64,000 nt of DNA, taken from the NCBI GenBank assembly GCA_963971535.1, contig OZ020592.1:129378386-129442385 (forward strand). Direction: 5' to 3'. Shown piece by piece: positions 34,409-46,818 of the stretch. This DNA comes from Notolepis coatsorum (lineage: Eukaryota; Chordata; Actinopteri; Aulopiformes; Paralepididae). Both the position numbers and the translations under genes were made by a program. Under the pieces are notes generated by a model. The model did not search any database and was not told the DNA's origin. It was given only the letters and a program-made list of their open reading frames with translations. How positions within the stretch are numbered: the stretch's first letter is position 1; each line of letters opens with the position of its first letter.

Positions 34409-35360
34409 CTACCCGACCAAAGGACGGGAAGCAGGAAAGGCCACAGACCCCAGAACCGCCTGGGAGACAGAACCCCCGGTCATGTCCATGAGGTAAAACC
34501 TTACAAAGGAGCCCGGGGAGGACCATGAAGCTGCAGCACAGATGGCCTCCACCGAGGCCCCACCCAGGAGAGCGGCAGAGGCAGCCACCCCACGAGTGGA
34601 GTGCGCCCTGACGCCCCCAGGGGGATCCGGCCCAGCCAGCGTGTAGCAGAGGGCAACACCCTCGCACAACCAATGGGACAGACGCTGCTCCGATAGTGCC
34701 TTACCAGCACGAGCCCCACCGTAACAGACAAAAAGCTGGTCGGTAACCCTGAAATCCTGAGTACGGCTGAGGTAAATCCCCAAGCACGGACTGGACATGA
34801 CAGGTGAAGGCCCGCATCTAACTCACTAGTGTGAGGAGGAGGACGAAACGCCTGAACCACAATATCCCGGGAGCGGAAGGAACTCCGGATATTCTCAGGC
34901 ACGAAAGCAGGATCAGGTTGCAGAGTGACACCGCAATCGGTCCGAAAAGACAGGCACTCTGGACGTACCGAGAGAGCACAGAGCTCACCTACGCGTTTAG
35001 CGGAAGTGACAGCCAGAAGGAACGAGGTCCTGAAGGACAGCTGTCCCAACGGCGCCCGCTCGAGCGGCTCAAACGGGGCCAAGGACAACCGACCAAGGAC
35101 CAATTGAAGATCCCAAGTCGGAGCCAAGGAGCGTTGCACCGGCTTAACGCGTCGAGCGCCAAGCAGGAAACGCTTCACAAGAGGGTGGCTGAACAAGACA
35201 TCCCCTCAAACCCCTCATGATAGGAGGATATAGCTGCTGCATATACCCTCACCGTCGAAGCCGACAGTCTATCAAGGAGAGACTGGAGGTAACTAAGGAC
35301 AGCATCCAGGGGGCAGGAGACTGAGTCCCGGCCCCCCACCTTACACCACACTTGGAACAT
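34409..35360 (-). pseudogene. DIRS copy 2 tyrosine recombinase (frameshifted)
   Basis: The N-terminal domain is at 35175-35360 (STVRVYAAAISSYHEGF). The catalytic domain opens at 35196, with the first arginine in SAKRVGELCALSV and then FRSRDIVVQAFRPPPHTSEL. A frameshift near 34760-34690 moves the rest to the frame holding LSHWLCEGVALCYTLAG, HSTRG (HxxR) and FVRFY (candidate nucleophile). All catalytic residues are visible, split over three frames. It is better preserved than copy 1: the central frame is open for 231 codons. Confidence 0.85.
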
Positions 35361-35559
35361 ACGTCATCTGCCCGCGTAAGCGCGACAGTGGAGGGAGCAT
35401 GCGCATTCCAGATGGTAACACCATCAGGATCAAGAACCTGCGCCCCTCAACGTACCCGTCCCAACAACTGACCTAACAGATGTATGGGGAAGAATCCCTG
35501 GCGGCACGGCATCGGTCCCAGACCCGCCTGGCCATGTCCAGACGCAATCCTCACCCGTC

Positions 35560-37070
35560 AGGATGAGGGCCGCCCCGCGACAGTACACCTGCACCCACAT
35601 TCTCCCTGCCGGGGATGTGGGGAGCCCTCAGGCCGCGCAGATGGAGGACGCCCATAGCCAGCCGCCCGCCGCCTGGTGCAGACAGGGGGAGCGTACTCCT
35701 CCCTGTCTGTCGATACACGACACTGACGTCGTAACGTCCGTCCTGATCAACACCATTTGTGGACCAGAAGGACCGCTTTCAACACCAACACATTGAACGT
35801 AGCGCAGACCGGGCAGCATGGTTTGCCAGCTGCCCCCTACTGCGTTGGCCCGACGCATCACCAGCGAGGGAGGCGTCGGTGAAAACGCGACGTGAGACAG
35901 CGCCGTAACCGTCCTAGGACGGAACCTCCCGAGCGTGTTGACAACACGCTCTGAAATGGATGCCCATAGCCCTCCAACCGTTGACTGGGAAGAGGAATAC
36001 TCTACATCCAGTCTACAGCAACCCCAGGCTGGTAGGACCTGCCTGGTATGAGACCTGACGATCCACCTTGACCGCGAAGGACCAGAACGTCATCAGGGCA
36101 GAACACTCCGTAACCCCGGACGACGCAAAGGCCCCAGTGCGGCCTCCACGCACTTGGTGAAGATGCGGGGAGCCAGAGAAAACCGAACGGCAGCCTCTGG
36201 TACTCATACGCTAACCCTGCAAAGGAAGCGTAGGTAAGCCCTAGGATGGAAGATCGGGGATGCGCATACGCATCCTACAGGTCTATGGAGGAGAACCAGA
36301 CCCCCACCTGACAGTGTTCAACAGGTAGGAGACGATCCAAAAAATGCTGAACCTTCCCATGGGACAGGTCCAGCCTGGGTCTTACACCCCTCCCTCCCGA
36401 CTTCTCGGGCTGAGAACACCGGGAGGAGAACGCCACGACGATGGCTTGCTTCGTCCACAGAGATTGGATCTCGTCGACCAGAGCTGTCCCTGCTGGAGAC
36501 CCCGACAACAGGGTCTGTACCAAACCTGAAAACGGGTGGGGTTGTGTAAACACAAGTCCCCGCCTCACCGTTCTCTCCATCTACCTCGACATATGGTACT
36601 GCCGTAGTCATATGTGACGACACTCCCAACGCACCCGCCGTCACGTGGCGCAGGTCCGCCAGGAACTGTAGATAGTTGGCCCGGTCCCCCCACTGTGCGT
36701 AGACAACCCCGGAACCGTGCGAGGAGCGCGTTCCGTGTCGGAACACCTGACCCTGACACACCCACGAGGCAATCGCACCCAAGGGGGAACCCCGACAGAA
36801 AGGGCCGATCTGATACGGGGGGCTTCCGATGAAAAAAGCCCCCCCACTGAACACCCCTCCAGAACATGCTGAAGGAGTTGTTCTGCAGCCGGACATGCAA
36901 GGTGTAAGGCCCCCATGGGTTCCTACACACCGTAGCCCTGCAGTGATATTACTACCACCCCAAACCATGTGAGCTGCGACCACTTGCCAATATTTCAGGA
37001 GTGGGAGGCACCAACATGATACCTGGCCTGGCGAAGGCGAGGCCGGGGAAGCCCGCACTGTGTGCCTCAA
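35560..37070 (-). pseudogene. DIRS copy 2 reverse transcriptase and RNase H (broken)
   Basis: RT N-terminal frames lie at 37070-36275 and end in PRLDLSHGKVQHFLDRLLP and VWFSSIDL, followed by TAG at 36275-36277, the same in-frame stop as in copy 1. The frame continues to about 36120, then RNase H remnants follow, including VLIRTDVTTSVSCIDRQGG near 35750 (an N-to-V change against copy 1). Several single-base indels separate the pieces. Confidence 0.8.
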
Positions 37071-37099
37071 AAGGTTTCGAGCCCCCCTGCTGACAACAC

Positions 37100-39090
37100 T
37101 TAAGTAACACCAGGCTCAACCAACACAGTTCAAGGCGTGGGAGCCGCTTGACAGCACAACATTCTCACGGACAGACCCAGGCTCAGCCATCAACTGGGTG
37201 TCAGCCCCTGTCCCCATGAGAAGCGAAAAGTGGGGCCGCCCGCGCATCAACGAAGGCACGCGGCCCGCAGCCAAAGGAAACAATCAGAGCCCACTTCTCC
37301 CGCTGGTGTTGGGGAAGGGAGTGATCAGAGAGCGGGCTGCTCGCGGCAGGACGGTGACGGCTTGTTTGTTCAAGCCGAACCCATCCTACATGGCCGATCC
37401 CTCGGCCGCCAAGGCTGTCGGCCTTGTGGACACCTGTCGAATCAACGCCCAGGATACCTCTGGCGGGGGAAAAACATGGCCGCCTGTCGAGGGCCCCGTC
37501 ATCGCTGCTGACGAGGCCGTGCTCTCTCTTCTTCTGGCTGCGCGGTGTGAGGCGGTGTAGGGCCTAGGACAATACCGCCCGCGCTCCAGCAGAAGACCAA
37601 AATCCCCTGCGGAGAGGGGAACCCTGAGCGGTTATAGCTTGCGGCTGGGTCAAAGCTAATAACGTCAGCAACCTCGCGCGATGTGTCGACGTCGACTGGC
37701 CCTCAAGGCCCCTCCACCAGACACCATTTCTTTAATAGAAAAAACACCAATTCGAACACAGTTCTAATCGTTGCCAATTCCATACCGTGGCGGTACAAGC
37801 CTTAACAGCCCACCAGCCACTCGCCAGGCCGACCCACCCATGGTGTCGGCCGGGCGGGGCATTGTTTCAATATATCAAAAACAAAGGACTGACGTTAACA
37901 TGGAGCACCAGTGGTGATTGCAAACAGCACCCTCCACTGTGGTGTGCACCATGAAAGGGTTAAATGAATAAAAGAGCTAAACCACAAAAACTGTAGAATG
38001 AGCAAACCCATACACACAAAGTTTAAGGGGAGACGGACCAGACCCGTCTTCATTCAAAATATTCACAACAGAACACCAGCCCTAGTTTAGCCCATTTACC
38101 AAAAAAGGTAAACAAAGCCCCCCCCCCGCACTACTCCCCCAGTATACCGATTGACCGTCAGTATGAATGGTTTGAGAGGAGAGAAAGCTGTAGCAAGACA
38201 GACCTTCTCATAGCAGAGTGACAAAACGAAACAATAGCCCCCTACACAGGGCCGCCCCAGGAGATGGGGGGCCTCGCGTCTAAAAACGCACAGGGCCTCA
38301 CATTTCTCCCAGGCGGCCCTGCCCTTATACTACTGCAGCCTAACGCCAGGCAATGTGGGACCCAAGACAACAATTGCCTGTGCACAGACACGCAACATGT
38401 TTATCATGTCGGCTGGACCCATAGCCCCACTACCCGACGCCAACCCAGATGGGAACACCGTTCAACAAACCCCGCCGGAACACAAGGTAAAATACCTGGC
38501 TAGGAACCTAGCCACGACCTACCCCGTTGTCAACCCATTTACCCGAAAAAGGTAAATAGAACTCAAAAACCCCACAACAGCTACCGACTGACCTTCATTG
38601 ATGAACCGGGCAAGAGGCGGGAGAGTGACAACATCTCACGGCGGAGACATTAAAACAGCATAGCAATTAGCAGTAGTAATAGCATGCGGCAGTAGCGATA
38701 GCATGTAGCATAGCTTCAGATGTTTTAGCAGCACGCCCAAGACAGCTTGGAAACCGTTCCCTGCAGAGAACGTTCACCAAACCATCCTGCCCCCGGCGCC
38801 AACACACAACATGGTTGTGTTAACAAAACAAACCAGCATTACTAACACTAATACCCATGCCTGAAGACACAGGGCCTACCTGAGTACAAGCTGGCCCGAC
38901 AGCCAGCCTTGTACAGCTGAACCTCGATGTGCAGTCATCAAACGAGGAACATCAACACAGGCCCGTCGTGTCGCCGAAAACATGCATCGAAGATGCCAGG
39001 GGCCAGCAACCTCCGGTAAGCTTCCAACATTATTAATCTTCCTTAATCTTTTCATTCCGCTAGACTCGTATGGTGCACGCATCCAATACG
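37100..39090 (-). other. DIRS copy 2 5' region, gag not recognised
   Basis: Colinear with 6480-8490 of copy 1, with small indels. One extra segment of about 80 bp around 38246-38325 (GGCCGCCCCAGGAGATGGGG and its near-inverted partner CCCAGGCGGCCCTG) is absent from copy 1 and looks like a small secondary insertion. No gag motif was recognised. Confidence 0.55.
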
Positions 39091-39278
39091 CTGGGACGAA
39101 AACAGAGGAAAGGGTGTTTCATGACCAGAGTCATGGTTATATGGGTGGTGGCCACCATTAGGGGCGGGGCCCCATACAGGTGGGGTGCATGTGTTTTTTA
39201 TTCGTGGGAGATACAATATGTATCACAGAGTATCTCGTAAGGCTCAGAGCGGGACGCGATGCAAATACGAAATATAAC

Positions 39279-40439
39279 TACAGAACATATGGAAACTATG
39301 GAAACTACAGAAACTATGGAAACTATTGAAACTACAGAACATATGGAAACTATGGAAACTACAGAAACTACGGAAACTATAGAAACTACATAACCTATGG
39401 AAACTATGGAAACTACAGAAACTACGGAAACTATAGAAACTACAGAACCTATGGAAACTATGGAAACTACAGAAACTACGGAAACTACGGAAACTATAGA
39501 AACTACAGAACCTATGGAAACTATGGAAACTATAGAAACTACAGAAATTACAGAAACTATGGAAACTACAGAAACTACAGAAACTACAGAAACTACAGAA
39601 ACTATAGAAACTACAGAAACTAAAGAAACTACAGAAACTACAGAAACTATGGAAACTACAGAAACTACAGAAACTACAGAAACTACAGAAACTACAGAAA
39701 CTAAAGAAACTAAAGAAACTACAGAAACTACAGAAACTATGGAAACTACAGAAACTACAGACACTACAGAAACTACAGAAACTACAGAAACTACAGAAAC
39801 TACAGAAACTACAGAAACTAAAGAAACTAAAGAAACTAAAGAAACTACAGAAACTACAGAAACTAAAGAAACAACAGAAACTACAGAAACTACAGAAACT
39901 ATAGAAACTACAGAAACTGAAGAAACAACAGAAACTACAGAAACTACAGAAACTACAGAAACTATAGAAACTACAGAAACTAAAGAAACTACAGAAACTA
40001 CAGAAACTACAGAAACTACAGAAACTATAGAAACTACAGAAACTACAGAAACTAAAGAAACTACAGAAACTACAGCAACTGAAGAAACTACAGAAACTAC
40101 AGAAACTACAGAAACTACAGAAACTGAAGAAACTACAGAAACTACAGAAACTAAAGAAACTACATAAACTACAGAAACTACAGAAACTACAGAAACTAAA
40201 GAAACTACAGAAACTACAGAAACTATGGGAACTACAGAAACTACAGAAACTACAGAAACTATGGGAACTACAGAAACTACAGAAACTACAGAAACTATGG
40301 GAACTACAGAAACTACAGAAACTACAGAAACAACAGAAACTACAGAAACTACAGAAACTACAGAACCTAAAGAAACTACAGAAACAACAGAAACTACAGA
40401 AACTAAAGAAACTACAGAAACAACAGAAACTACAGAAAC
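39279..40439. repeat. GAAACTACA nonamer satellite, main block
   Basis: About 130 copies of GAAACTACA and variants GAAACTATG, GAAACTAAA, GAAACAACA and GAAACTGAA. The 9-bp unit is a multiple of three, so stop-free frames of over 400 codons (Glu-Thr-Thr on plus, Ser-Val-Val or Ser-Phe-Cys on minus) arise by chance and are not genes. Confidence 0.97.
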
Positions 40440-40757
40440 TGTTGAATCTAGCGGTTGTATGTATGGTTGTAACCAACTGTAACTGTCCTCTACCATGACT
40501 GCATATATATCTGTGTCCACTGGATGGCGCTATAGGCAGAGTTTCTACTGTCTACGCCAGGTTGGGAGTATATAAGCCTTGGTTCCCTCCTTCTCTTTCT
40601 TCTTCCCACACATGCCTCTCCCGGAGAGGAGATCACATGAGCTGCTGTGTTATGAGTCAATGTGAATGAATAAACCGCTGCCAGCAGAGCAAGTCCAAAG
40701 ATAGAAACCATGCCTCTTGTACATATTATTGTCGCCCCATAGCCAATTCTGTTAACA
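40440..40757 (+). repeat. 5' LTR of the copia element
   Basis: A 318-bp segment starting TGTTGAATC and ending GTTAACA (short TGTT/AACA inverted ends), preceded by the satellite. It holds a TATA box (TATATAAG, 40569-40576) and a polyadenylation signal (AATAAA, 40669-40674). Immediately after it, GGTTATGGGCCCAGATC (40758-40774) fits a primer-binding site. The 3' LTR is not in the contig. Confidence 0.75.
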
Positions 40758-40907
40758 GGTTATGGGCCCAGATCTCGCAGGGGCGAAATAATAAGGGTAG
40801 CTAGCTTAGCTGAAGTGTAGGCCAGAGTAGCACCGGGAGTACCGCGTGGCTAGATACTAGGCCAACGGAGCTTAAGCTACACCTACCACCTACCACCAAG
40901 AAGGAGG

Positions 40908-41702
40908 ATGGCGACCAAGGGAAGGAGCAAATGGCCCTCATTTAATGGAAAAACGGAGGGATATGAGCTCTGGGAAGAGCGCATGCTATGTTGCATGCAC
41001 GGCGCGGGACTCAAGGCGGTGATCTTGGCGGCCCCCGTGGGGCCACTGACGGCGGAGGACCAAGCCCAAGACGACAAGCTTAATGCGGACGCATACTGTG
41101 AGTTGGCGCCGCTGCTCGACGATACGAGCTTGGGGCTAATATTCCGCGACACGAACGACAAAGGCTGAGAAAGCCTGGGAGTGTTGAGGGAGCATTACAT
41201 CGGACGGGGAAGGCCACGAGTAGTGTCCCTCTACGTAACGTTAATGGCTCTGAAGAAGGGGCACACAGAGACGATGACAGAATACATCATCCGAGCTGAG
41301 CAGATCATGACGGCGCTCAAGAGTGCAGGAGAGGCACCAGGTGAGGGGCTAATGATGGCGATGGTGATGAGAGGACTACCGGAGTTGTACAGGCCGTTCG
41401 CGCTACTGGTTACCCACGGTTCAACGGACATGACATTGGGGCAGTTCAAAGCCAAGCTGCGGAACTTTGAGGCCTCAGAGGATATCCACCCAGACGCCGC
41501 GGAAGCGGGGGGGATAGCACTGAAAGCCCGAGCGACACAGAGGGAGAAGGCCAGGCCCACGACGGAGCTGACGTGTTGGCGATGCGGAGAGAATGGGCAT
41601 CGGAGGGATAACTGCAACAAGACGGTCTGGTGCAACTTCTGCAGATCATCGGGGCACACAGACAAAGAGTGCCGAAAGAAACGAGACCAGAGCGCCCGAT
41701 AA
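40908..41702 (+). pseudogene. copia gag with one in-frame stop
   Basis: The start MATKGRSKWPSFNGKTEGYE is typical of copia gag (FNGKNYELWEERM-like block). TGA at 41166-41168 interrupts after FRDTNDKG; the same frame continues with LREHYIGRGRPRVVSLYVTL through MRGLPELYRPFALLVTHG. Two zinc knuckles follow, CWRCGENGHRRDNC and CNFCRSSGHTDKEC (about 41573-41678), and a stop at 41700-41702. One nonsense change is the only visible damage. The protein would form the retroelement's particle. Confidence 0.85.
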
Positions 41703-41997
41703 GCACATGGGCAAGATGTCGGCCATAGACGAGGCGGCGCCCATGGACAAGATGGCGGCGACGGACGAGGTCGAGGCTACGGACAAGATGGCGGCGACGG
41801 ACGAGATCGCCGCCGCGGCCAAGATGGCGACTGTGGACGAGATGGCGACAACAGACAAGATGGCGGCGACAGAGATCGTGAGACGAGTCGAGATGACGCC
41901 GGGAGAGCGGCAGGACGAGAGGACTTCGTTTTCGGGGCGCGGACTACGGGCGTCACCCGGCCAACGCAGCACCGGCAGTTCCCGAGGAGGGGACTGA
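41703..41997 (+). pseudogene. copia linker with repeated MAATDE-type codons
   Basis: Between gag and protease, a frame reads KMSAIDEAAPMDKMAATDEV and repeats TDKMAATDE-like units about seven times, encoded by an imperfect 27-30 bp DNA repeat (GACAAGATGGCGGCGACGGA). It ends just before the protease frame. Such Lys/Asp/Met-rich repeats look like recent slippage expansion within the element. Confidence 0.6.
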
Positions 41998-42318
41998 TCG
42001 TGGACACAGGTGCGTCATCCCACATCATCAACGACAGGAACAGTTTCAAGAACTTCGAGAAATCCTTCGAGCCGGAGGGACACAGCATGGAGCTGGCAGA
42101 CGGGAAGCGCACCTATGGGTTGGCGCAAGGGAGAGGAGACGCACAGGTACGCCTTATAGACAGTAAGGGATGCCGGTGTACAGTGACGTTAAAGGACGCT
42201 CTATATATACCCTCGTTCCCACAAGAACTATTCTCAGTAAAATCTGCTACTGCTAACGGCACCGAAGTGTTCTTCAGTGAAGGTAAAGATGTTCTTGTAG
42301 AACGAGATGGTACGCGGT
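41998..42318 (+). pseudogene. copia protease
   Basis: The frame contains VDTGASSHIINDRNSF (the aspartic-protease DTG active site), MELADGKRTYGLAQGRGDAQ and LKDALYIPSFPQELFSVKSA, all characteristic of copia proteases. It ends at GTRF, where the non-coding interruption begins. Confidence 0.85.
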
Positions 42319-43272
42319 TTAACCCTTTATCGGCCAGGGATTATTCTGATCATATACCCCTCTCTGCCACTGTTGAAAGTCTATGGAGATGTTCCCCTTC
42401 TTTGCCGGGCTATAACTTTTTTAATTGTATTGCTAAATTGACATTACTATGGCCCATTCAACGTCAAGTATCTATCGTTTAGGATGTAGCAACGTTCTAC
42501 TTTTTCATTCACATATTCATACTAAAATATGGTCTAAAGTATAAATATGTTTTTATCGTTTTCTGCAGCATTCTGCAGAACGTGAGTTATAGCCATAAAT
42601 GCATTATATTGATGATCAAATACAGTTTGATAGCGATCTGCGCCAGATAAAAAAATTCAAATGTACGTGCTTCTAGAAGTTACTACTCATCATCTGATGT
42701 TGACCGGATGGGGGGGGGGGGGGGTCGTTTATAATTCCGTGGCCAACGTTAGATGATTCATGTAGTGTGGGTGATATGATCATCAGAGCAGTTTGTATCG
42801 AACACGGTAATAATAAACGCTGAAACTTACCCCAGTCTCCTCGGGCCGTTGGGCGATCAGCTGAGTAGAAAGTTTTCTATTATGGGATGTTGATCTAGAT
42901 TAACCATTTCCAGGTTGTATAATACTATATACGTCCAAATAACGTTGTTTATTGAGTTAGGGCGAGCGATTGATTATCCAGTGTGTCGAGATGGAGCCCC
43001 GGGAGCTATAGCGAGTGGCCGGACCGAATTTGGATGAGCACCACTTTCGGTTTCCGGTTTGCTGTTTGGGCGATCCGCCGATCGGCCACCAGATGGCACT
43101 CTTGAACCGTTGGAGAGTTGAGAGGAGATCAACAGGAGATCTCAAGTCTCCGCGGGTGAAATATGATTGCCATCACAGATTTTTGAAATATTGATCTCAA
43201 TGACGTGTTACGGCGTCATTGGCAGATTACGCATGGCGGAGAATGACGTGTTAACTCGTCCTTGGCAATTAA
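42319..43272. other. 0.95-kb interruption inside copia pol
   Basis: The protease frame (DGTRF) and the preintegrase frame (LIDVYGRMYYLQTE) should be nearly adjacent. Between them is AT-rich sequence with a G13 run at about 42711-42723 and no continuous frame. TTAA occurs at both limits (42319-42322 and 43269-43272) and the left end begins TTAACCCTTT, as in piggyBac-like ends, but the right end does not match. Removing it leaves the frame off by one base. Confidence 0.55.
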
Positions 43273-43749
43273 TCGACGTATATGGGAGAATGTATTACCT
43301 ACAAACGGAGTGCAATAATAATGACAAATATAATGTAACTGTCAGTCATGACATCCAGACGTGGCATGAAATTATGGGTCATTGTAATCACAAGGATTTA
43401 CTAAAGCTGCAAGCAGTGACAGACGGTATGCACATTAAAGGTGAAAAGCATAGACCTGACAAAGAATGTGAAATTTGCATAAGGGGGAAGTTTACTCAAA
43501 CAAGGAACAGGGACCCCACGGAGAAGGTAAAGAGACCACTGGAGCTAGTTAACACCGACCTAGCCGGTCCAGTAAGGAATGAGTCCATAGGTGGCTTTAA
43601 CTATGTACAGTCCTTTACAGATGTGGGTACAGGCGTAGTGTTCGTCTATTTCCTTAAAGCAAAGAGTGATGCACTCCAAGCCACGGAAAAGTTCCTTGCC
43701 GATGTAGCCCCGTATGGGGACGTAAAATGTTTGAGGTCAGACAACGGGA
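43240..43749 (+). pseudogene. copia preintegrase and integrase core, cut by gap
   Basis: The preintegrase domain contains TWHEIMGHCNHKDLLKLQAV and CEICIRGKFTQTR (HHCC zinc-binding pattern: H, H, C, C). The integrase core follows, with LELVNTDLAGPVRNESIGG (first catalytic aspartate), YVQSFTDVGTGVVFVYFLK and CLRSDNG (second catalytic aspartate). The glutamate and everything downstream fall beyond the 200-N gap. Confidence 0.88.
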
Positions 43750-43949
43750 NNNNNNNNNNNNNNNNNNNNNNNNNNNNNNNNNNNNNNNNNNNNNNNNNNN
43801 NNNNNNNNNNNNNNNNNNNNNNNNNNNNNNNNNNNNNNNNNNNNNNNNNNNNNNNNNNNNNNNNNNNNNNNNNNNNNNNNNNNNNNNNNNNNNNNNNNNN
43901 NNNNNNNNNNNNNNNNNNNNNNNNNNNNNNNNNNNNNNNNNNNNNNNNN
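43750..43949. other. Assembly gap, 200 N
   Basis: Exactly 200 N. It separates copia integrase sequence from the GA-rich start of the right inverted arm, so both neighbouring contigs end in repeats here. Confidence 0.99.
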
Positions 43950-44295
43950 AGAGAGAGAGAGAAAGGGAGAGAGAGAGAGGAAAATTGGCAACAGCATTTT
44001 AAGCAGTTGGTGGTCAGCACAGCATTTTAAGGCTCATTACCCATGACACCTTGCTGTTTTCTCTTTAGACAGTTCTCGACAGAGACATGGTGCCCATCAC
44101 TTTACACTATTACATATTTATGGTGTGGTGTGGTTACAATACATCTCTTTTTGGTCTACACTCTCTACCCGACTGGAATAAATACAATATCTCCCAGCTA
44201 CAATTGCCCAGAAAATATATATATATGTTTTGTAAAAAGGTATTGTTTGACAAAACTATATATGTTTTTCTTTAATCATGGGAGCTATACAGGAC

Positions 44296-44588
<293 letters not shown>

Positions 44589-44733
44589 GGAGGACCTAGT
44601 TCAGGGTCTGCAGTCCTATTGCTCTTATGCAAACTAAGTGACAATTTCGGCCAGTTTTGGTGTTTTGTTTTTCTACCAGACCGTGAAATTAGCAGATTTC
44701 AGTCTTCAATGTAATAATTGTTTGTCTGTATGC

Positions 44734-44734
<1 letters not shown>

Positions 44735-44765
<31 letters not shown>

Positions 44766-44861
44766 GTATTTGTTTGTGCAATTTCATGGAGAGAGCATGA
44801 TGCAAATGAGGATATACGCTTTTGCATGCATTGCATATAAATAAGTGGCCATCCGTCTGTC

Positions 44862-44921
<60 letters not shown>

Positions 44922-45201
44922 TGTGTGTGCGTGCGTGCGTGCGTGCGTACGTACGTGTGCGTGTGTTTAGATGTTGTAATTTGACTAGCATGCTAAATGT
45001 AATTCAGTCATTTTCTTTCAAACGAAATCTCAATACACACAACTCGTTGCATTTGCATCCTTTCTCTCTCACAAACAAGCAGCACACACGCACGTACACA
45101 CACACACACACACACATGCACGCACGCACACACACGCACACACACACACACACACACCTACACACACACACGCACACACACACACACACATACACGCACA
45201 C

Positions 45202-45272
<71 letters not shown>
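44735..45272. repeat. TG and CA microsatellites, right arm
   Basis: Three tracts: TG at 44735-44766, TG at 44862-44918 ending in GCGTGCGTGCGTACGTACG, and compound CA at 45082-45270. The first is replaced in the left arm by an A-run near 28357-28372. Confidence 0.93.
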
Positions 45273-45275
45273 GAC

Positions 45276-45342
45276 GACTCGTAGCACCATTCCTCTCATA
45301 TTATTCTCCAGCGTCCTGTCTGTCAGTGTTCCGTTAAGGCTG
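45276..45342 (-). pseudogene. Decayed duplicate of delta-receptor exon A, right arm
   Basis: The complement of the left-arm copy, with the same 26-bp 5' deletion, the same K-to-T and V-to-M changes ([20 protein letters not shown]) and the same loss of the donor into a CA/TG tract. It therefore predates separation of the arms. It lies antisense to exon C on this contig, just as the left-arm copy is antisense to exon B on its contig. Confidence 0.85.
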
Positions 45343-45366
45343 TACAGCACACACACAGCTTTGCAT

Positions 45367-45399
<33 letters not shown>

Positions 45400-46572
45400 C
45401 GCGCACACACAAACACACACACACGCAAAATAAACTCAGAAATTCATAGCAAATATAATTTGGTCTCCAGCGACAGAATCCAATATTTCCCCATTAGAAG
45501 GAGGATCCCCAAGCAACAAACATTTAGACAGCCATCAGACGGCAACGTCACCAGCGAACATCTCACCACTATTACCTCTGCTTTCAGAACCTCAACCCTC
45601 GTGCCTAAAAATAACTGGCCGCTTCGCGGTCGGAGACACTTGGGGTCAAATCACGTTCAATTCAGCCAATAGAACATTTCTAGACTAAAATTCACGTCAC
45701 AAAGCAACAGATGACATATAGTTTCAGTTATTTCTCAATAGGTTGGATACGACAAGTTTGTCTCACAAATGTATCAATTTTTAACAAACGCTTCCTGAAT
45801 TGCCTTAGTGGAAAACAAAATACAATCTGTTGTGTCACACGACTGGACCTCATTTATCAAACAAAACACACCAGCAATTATACAGAGAGCATTTGAAATA
45901 TGCACTTGAATAAACTCATTTCCTCTTACAAATTAGAATCAGAATGGGCTCATGGAAACAGTAGGCGTGCATATTTTGTGTTTTAAGTTAATTCTGGCAC
46001 GGTGGTTGGATCAACTTGAAACCTTTTTACACTGAGCCAACGGGCGGTTCTTGAAGTTGAACCTTGCTCAACACACAGTGCTTCAGCTGTGCTTTCTATG
46101 GAAGCAGAAAAACAGATGCTATAGGTGGTTATTGTGATGTATATGGCTGCCGTTACTGTATCCTGTGCTTTCAAAAGTCTCCCGGTATTATTAATATGGA
46201 GATATTAGCGTGATATCATATATTAGCACAGCATAATATCCTGGGCAATCATACTATGACACCTTTTTCATTGTGTCGTTTCAAGTGAAACCCCTTCATC
46301 CGCAAATAATTAGAAACAACACCATTTTCCCACCCACTGAGTTACAAGAGGTTTTATTAGAGGAGGAAGACACAATATAGCACGTCTCAAAGTAGAAGTA
46401 CACTCTGTAAACGTAAGTAGACACTACACAATCGCACACGCCAGTGTTTGATACCCCACAGTGTATAAAATACACAATTGTACGGCAAGGTTTGCAGTGA
46501 GTGTGTGTGGGCAATGGTGTAATTAGACTACCCCAATTTGTGTGTGACATCATCTCTGTGTCTGTCTTTACG

Positions 46573-46818
<246 letters not shown>

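Larger units (their letters stand above)
33833..39278 (-). mobile_element. DIRS-type retrotransposon, copy 2
   Basis: A 5.4-kb minus-strand element colinear with copy 1. Its inverted repeats are 33878-34047 and 39091-39257. It is bounded by AAC at 33833-33835 and 39276-39278 inside a satellite array. Joining the flanks gives an intact repeat (GAAACTACAGAACATATGG) that also occurs at about 33811-33823, so one AAC of target was used and no target duplication was made. The internal complementary region is exact at the junction. Coding regions are broken by frameshifts. Confidence 0.92.
40440..43749 (+). mobile_element. Ty1/copia LTR retrotransposon, 3' part missing
   Basis: LTR, primer-binding site, gag with zinc knuckles, protease, a 0.95-kb interruption, then GAG-preintegrase and the start of the integrase core. 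The contig ends at 43749 in the integrase (CLRSDNG), before the reverse transcriptase. Protease-integrase order before RT defines Ty1/copia, a comparatively rare group in vertebrates. It is inserted in the GAAACTACA satellite, about 1.1 kb from DIRS copy 2. Confidence 0.88.

Noticed and set aside
39198..40520. A 440-codon Ser-Val-Val and a 256-codon Glu-Thr-Thr ORF
   Set aside because: The GAAACTACA unit is 9 bp long, so one frame stays open on each strand by chance. There is no start context, signal or flanking gene structure.
42319..43272. A piggyBac-type transposon inside copia pol, based on TTAA at both limits and a TTAACCC left end
   Set aside because: The right end is not the complement of the left, and exact excision leaves the pol frame off by one. 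Kept only as an unexplained interruption.
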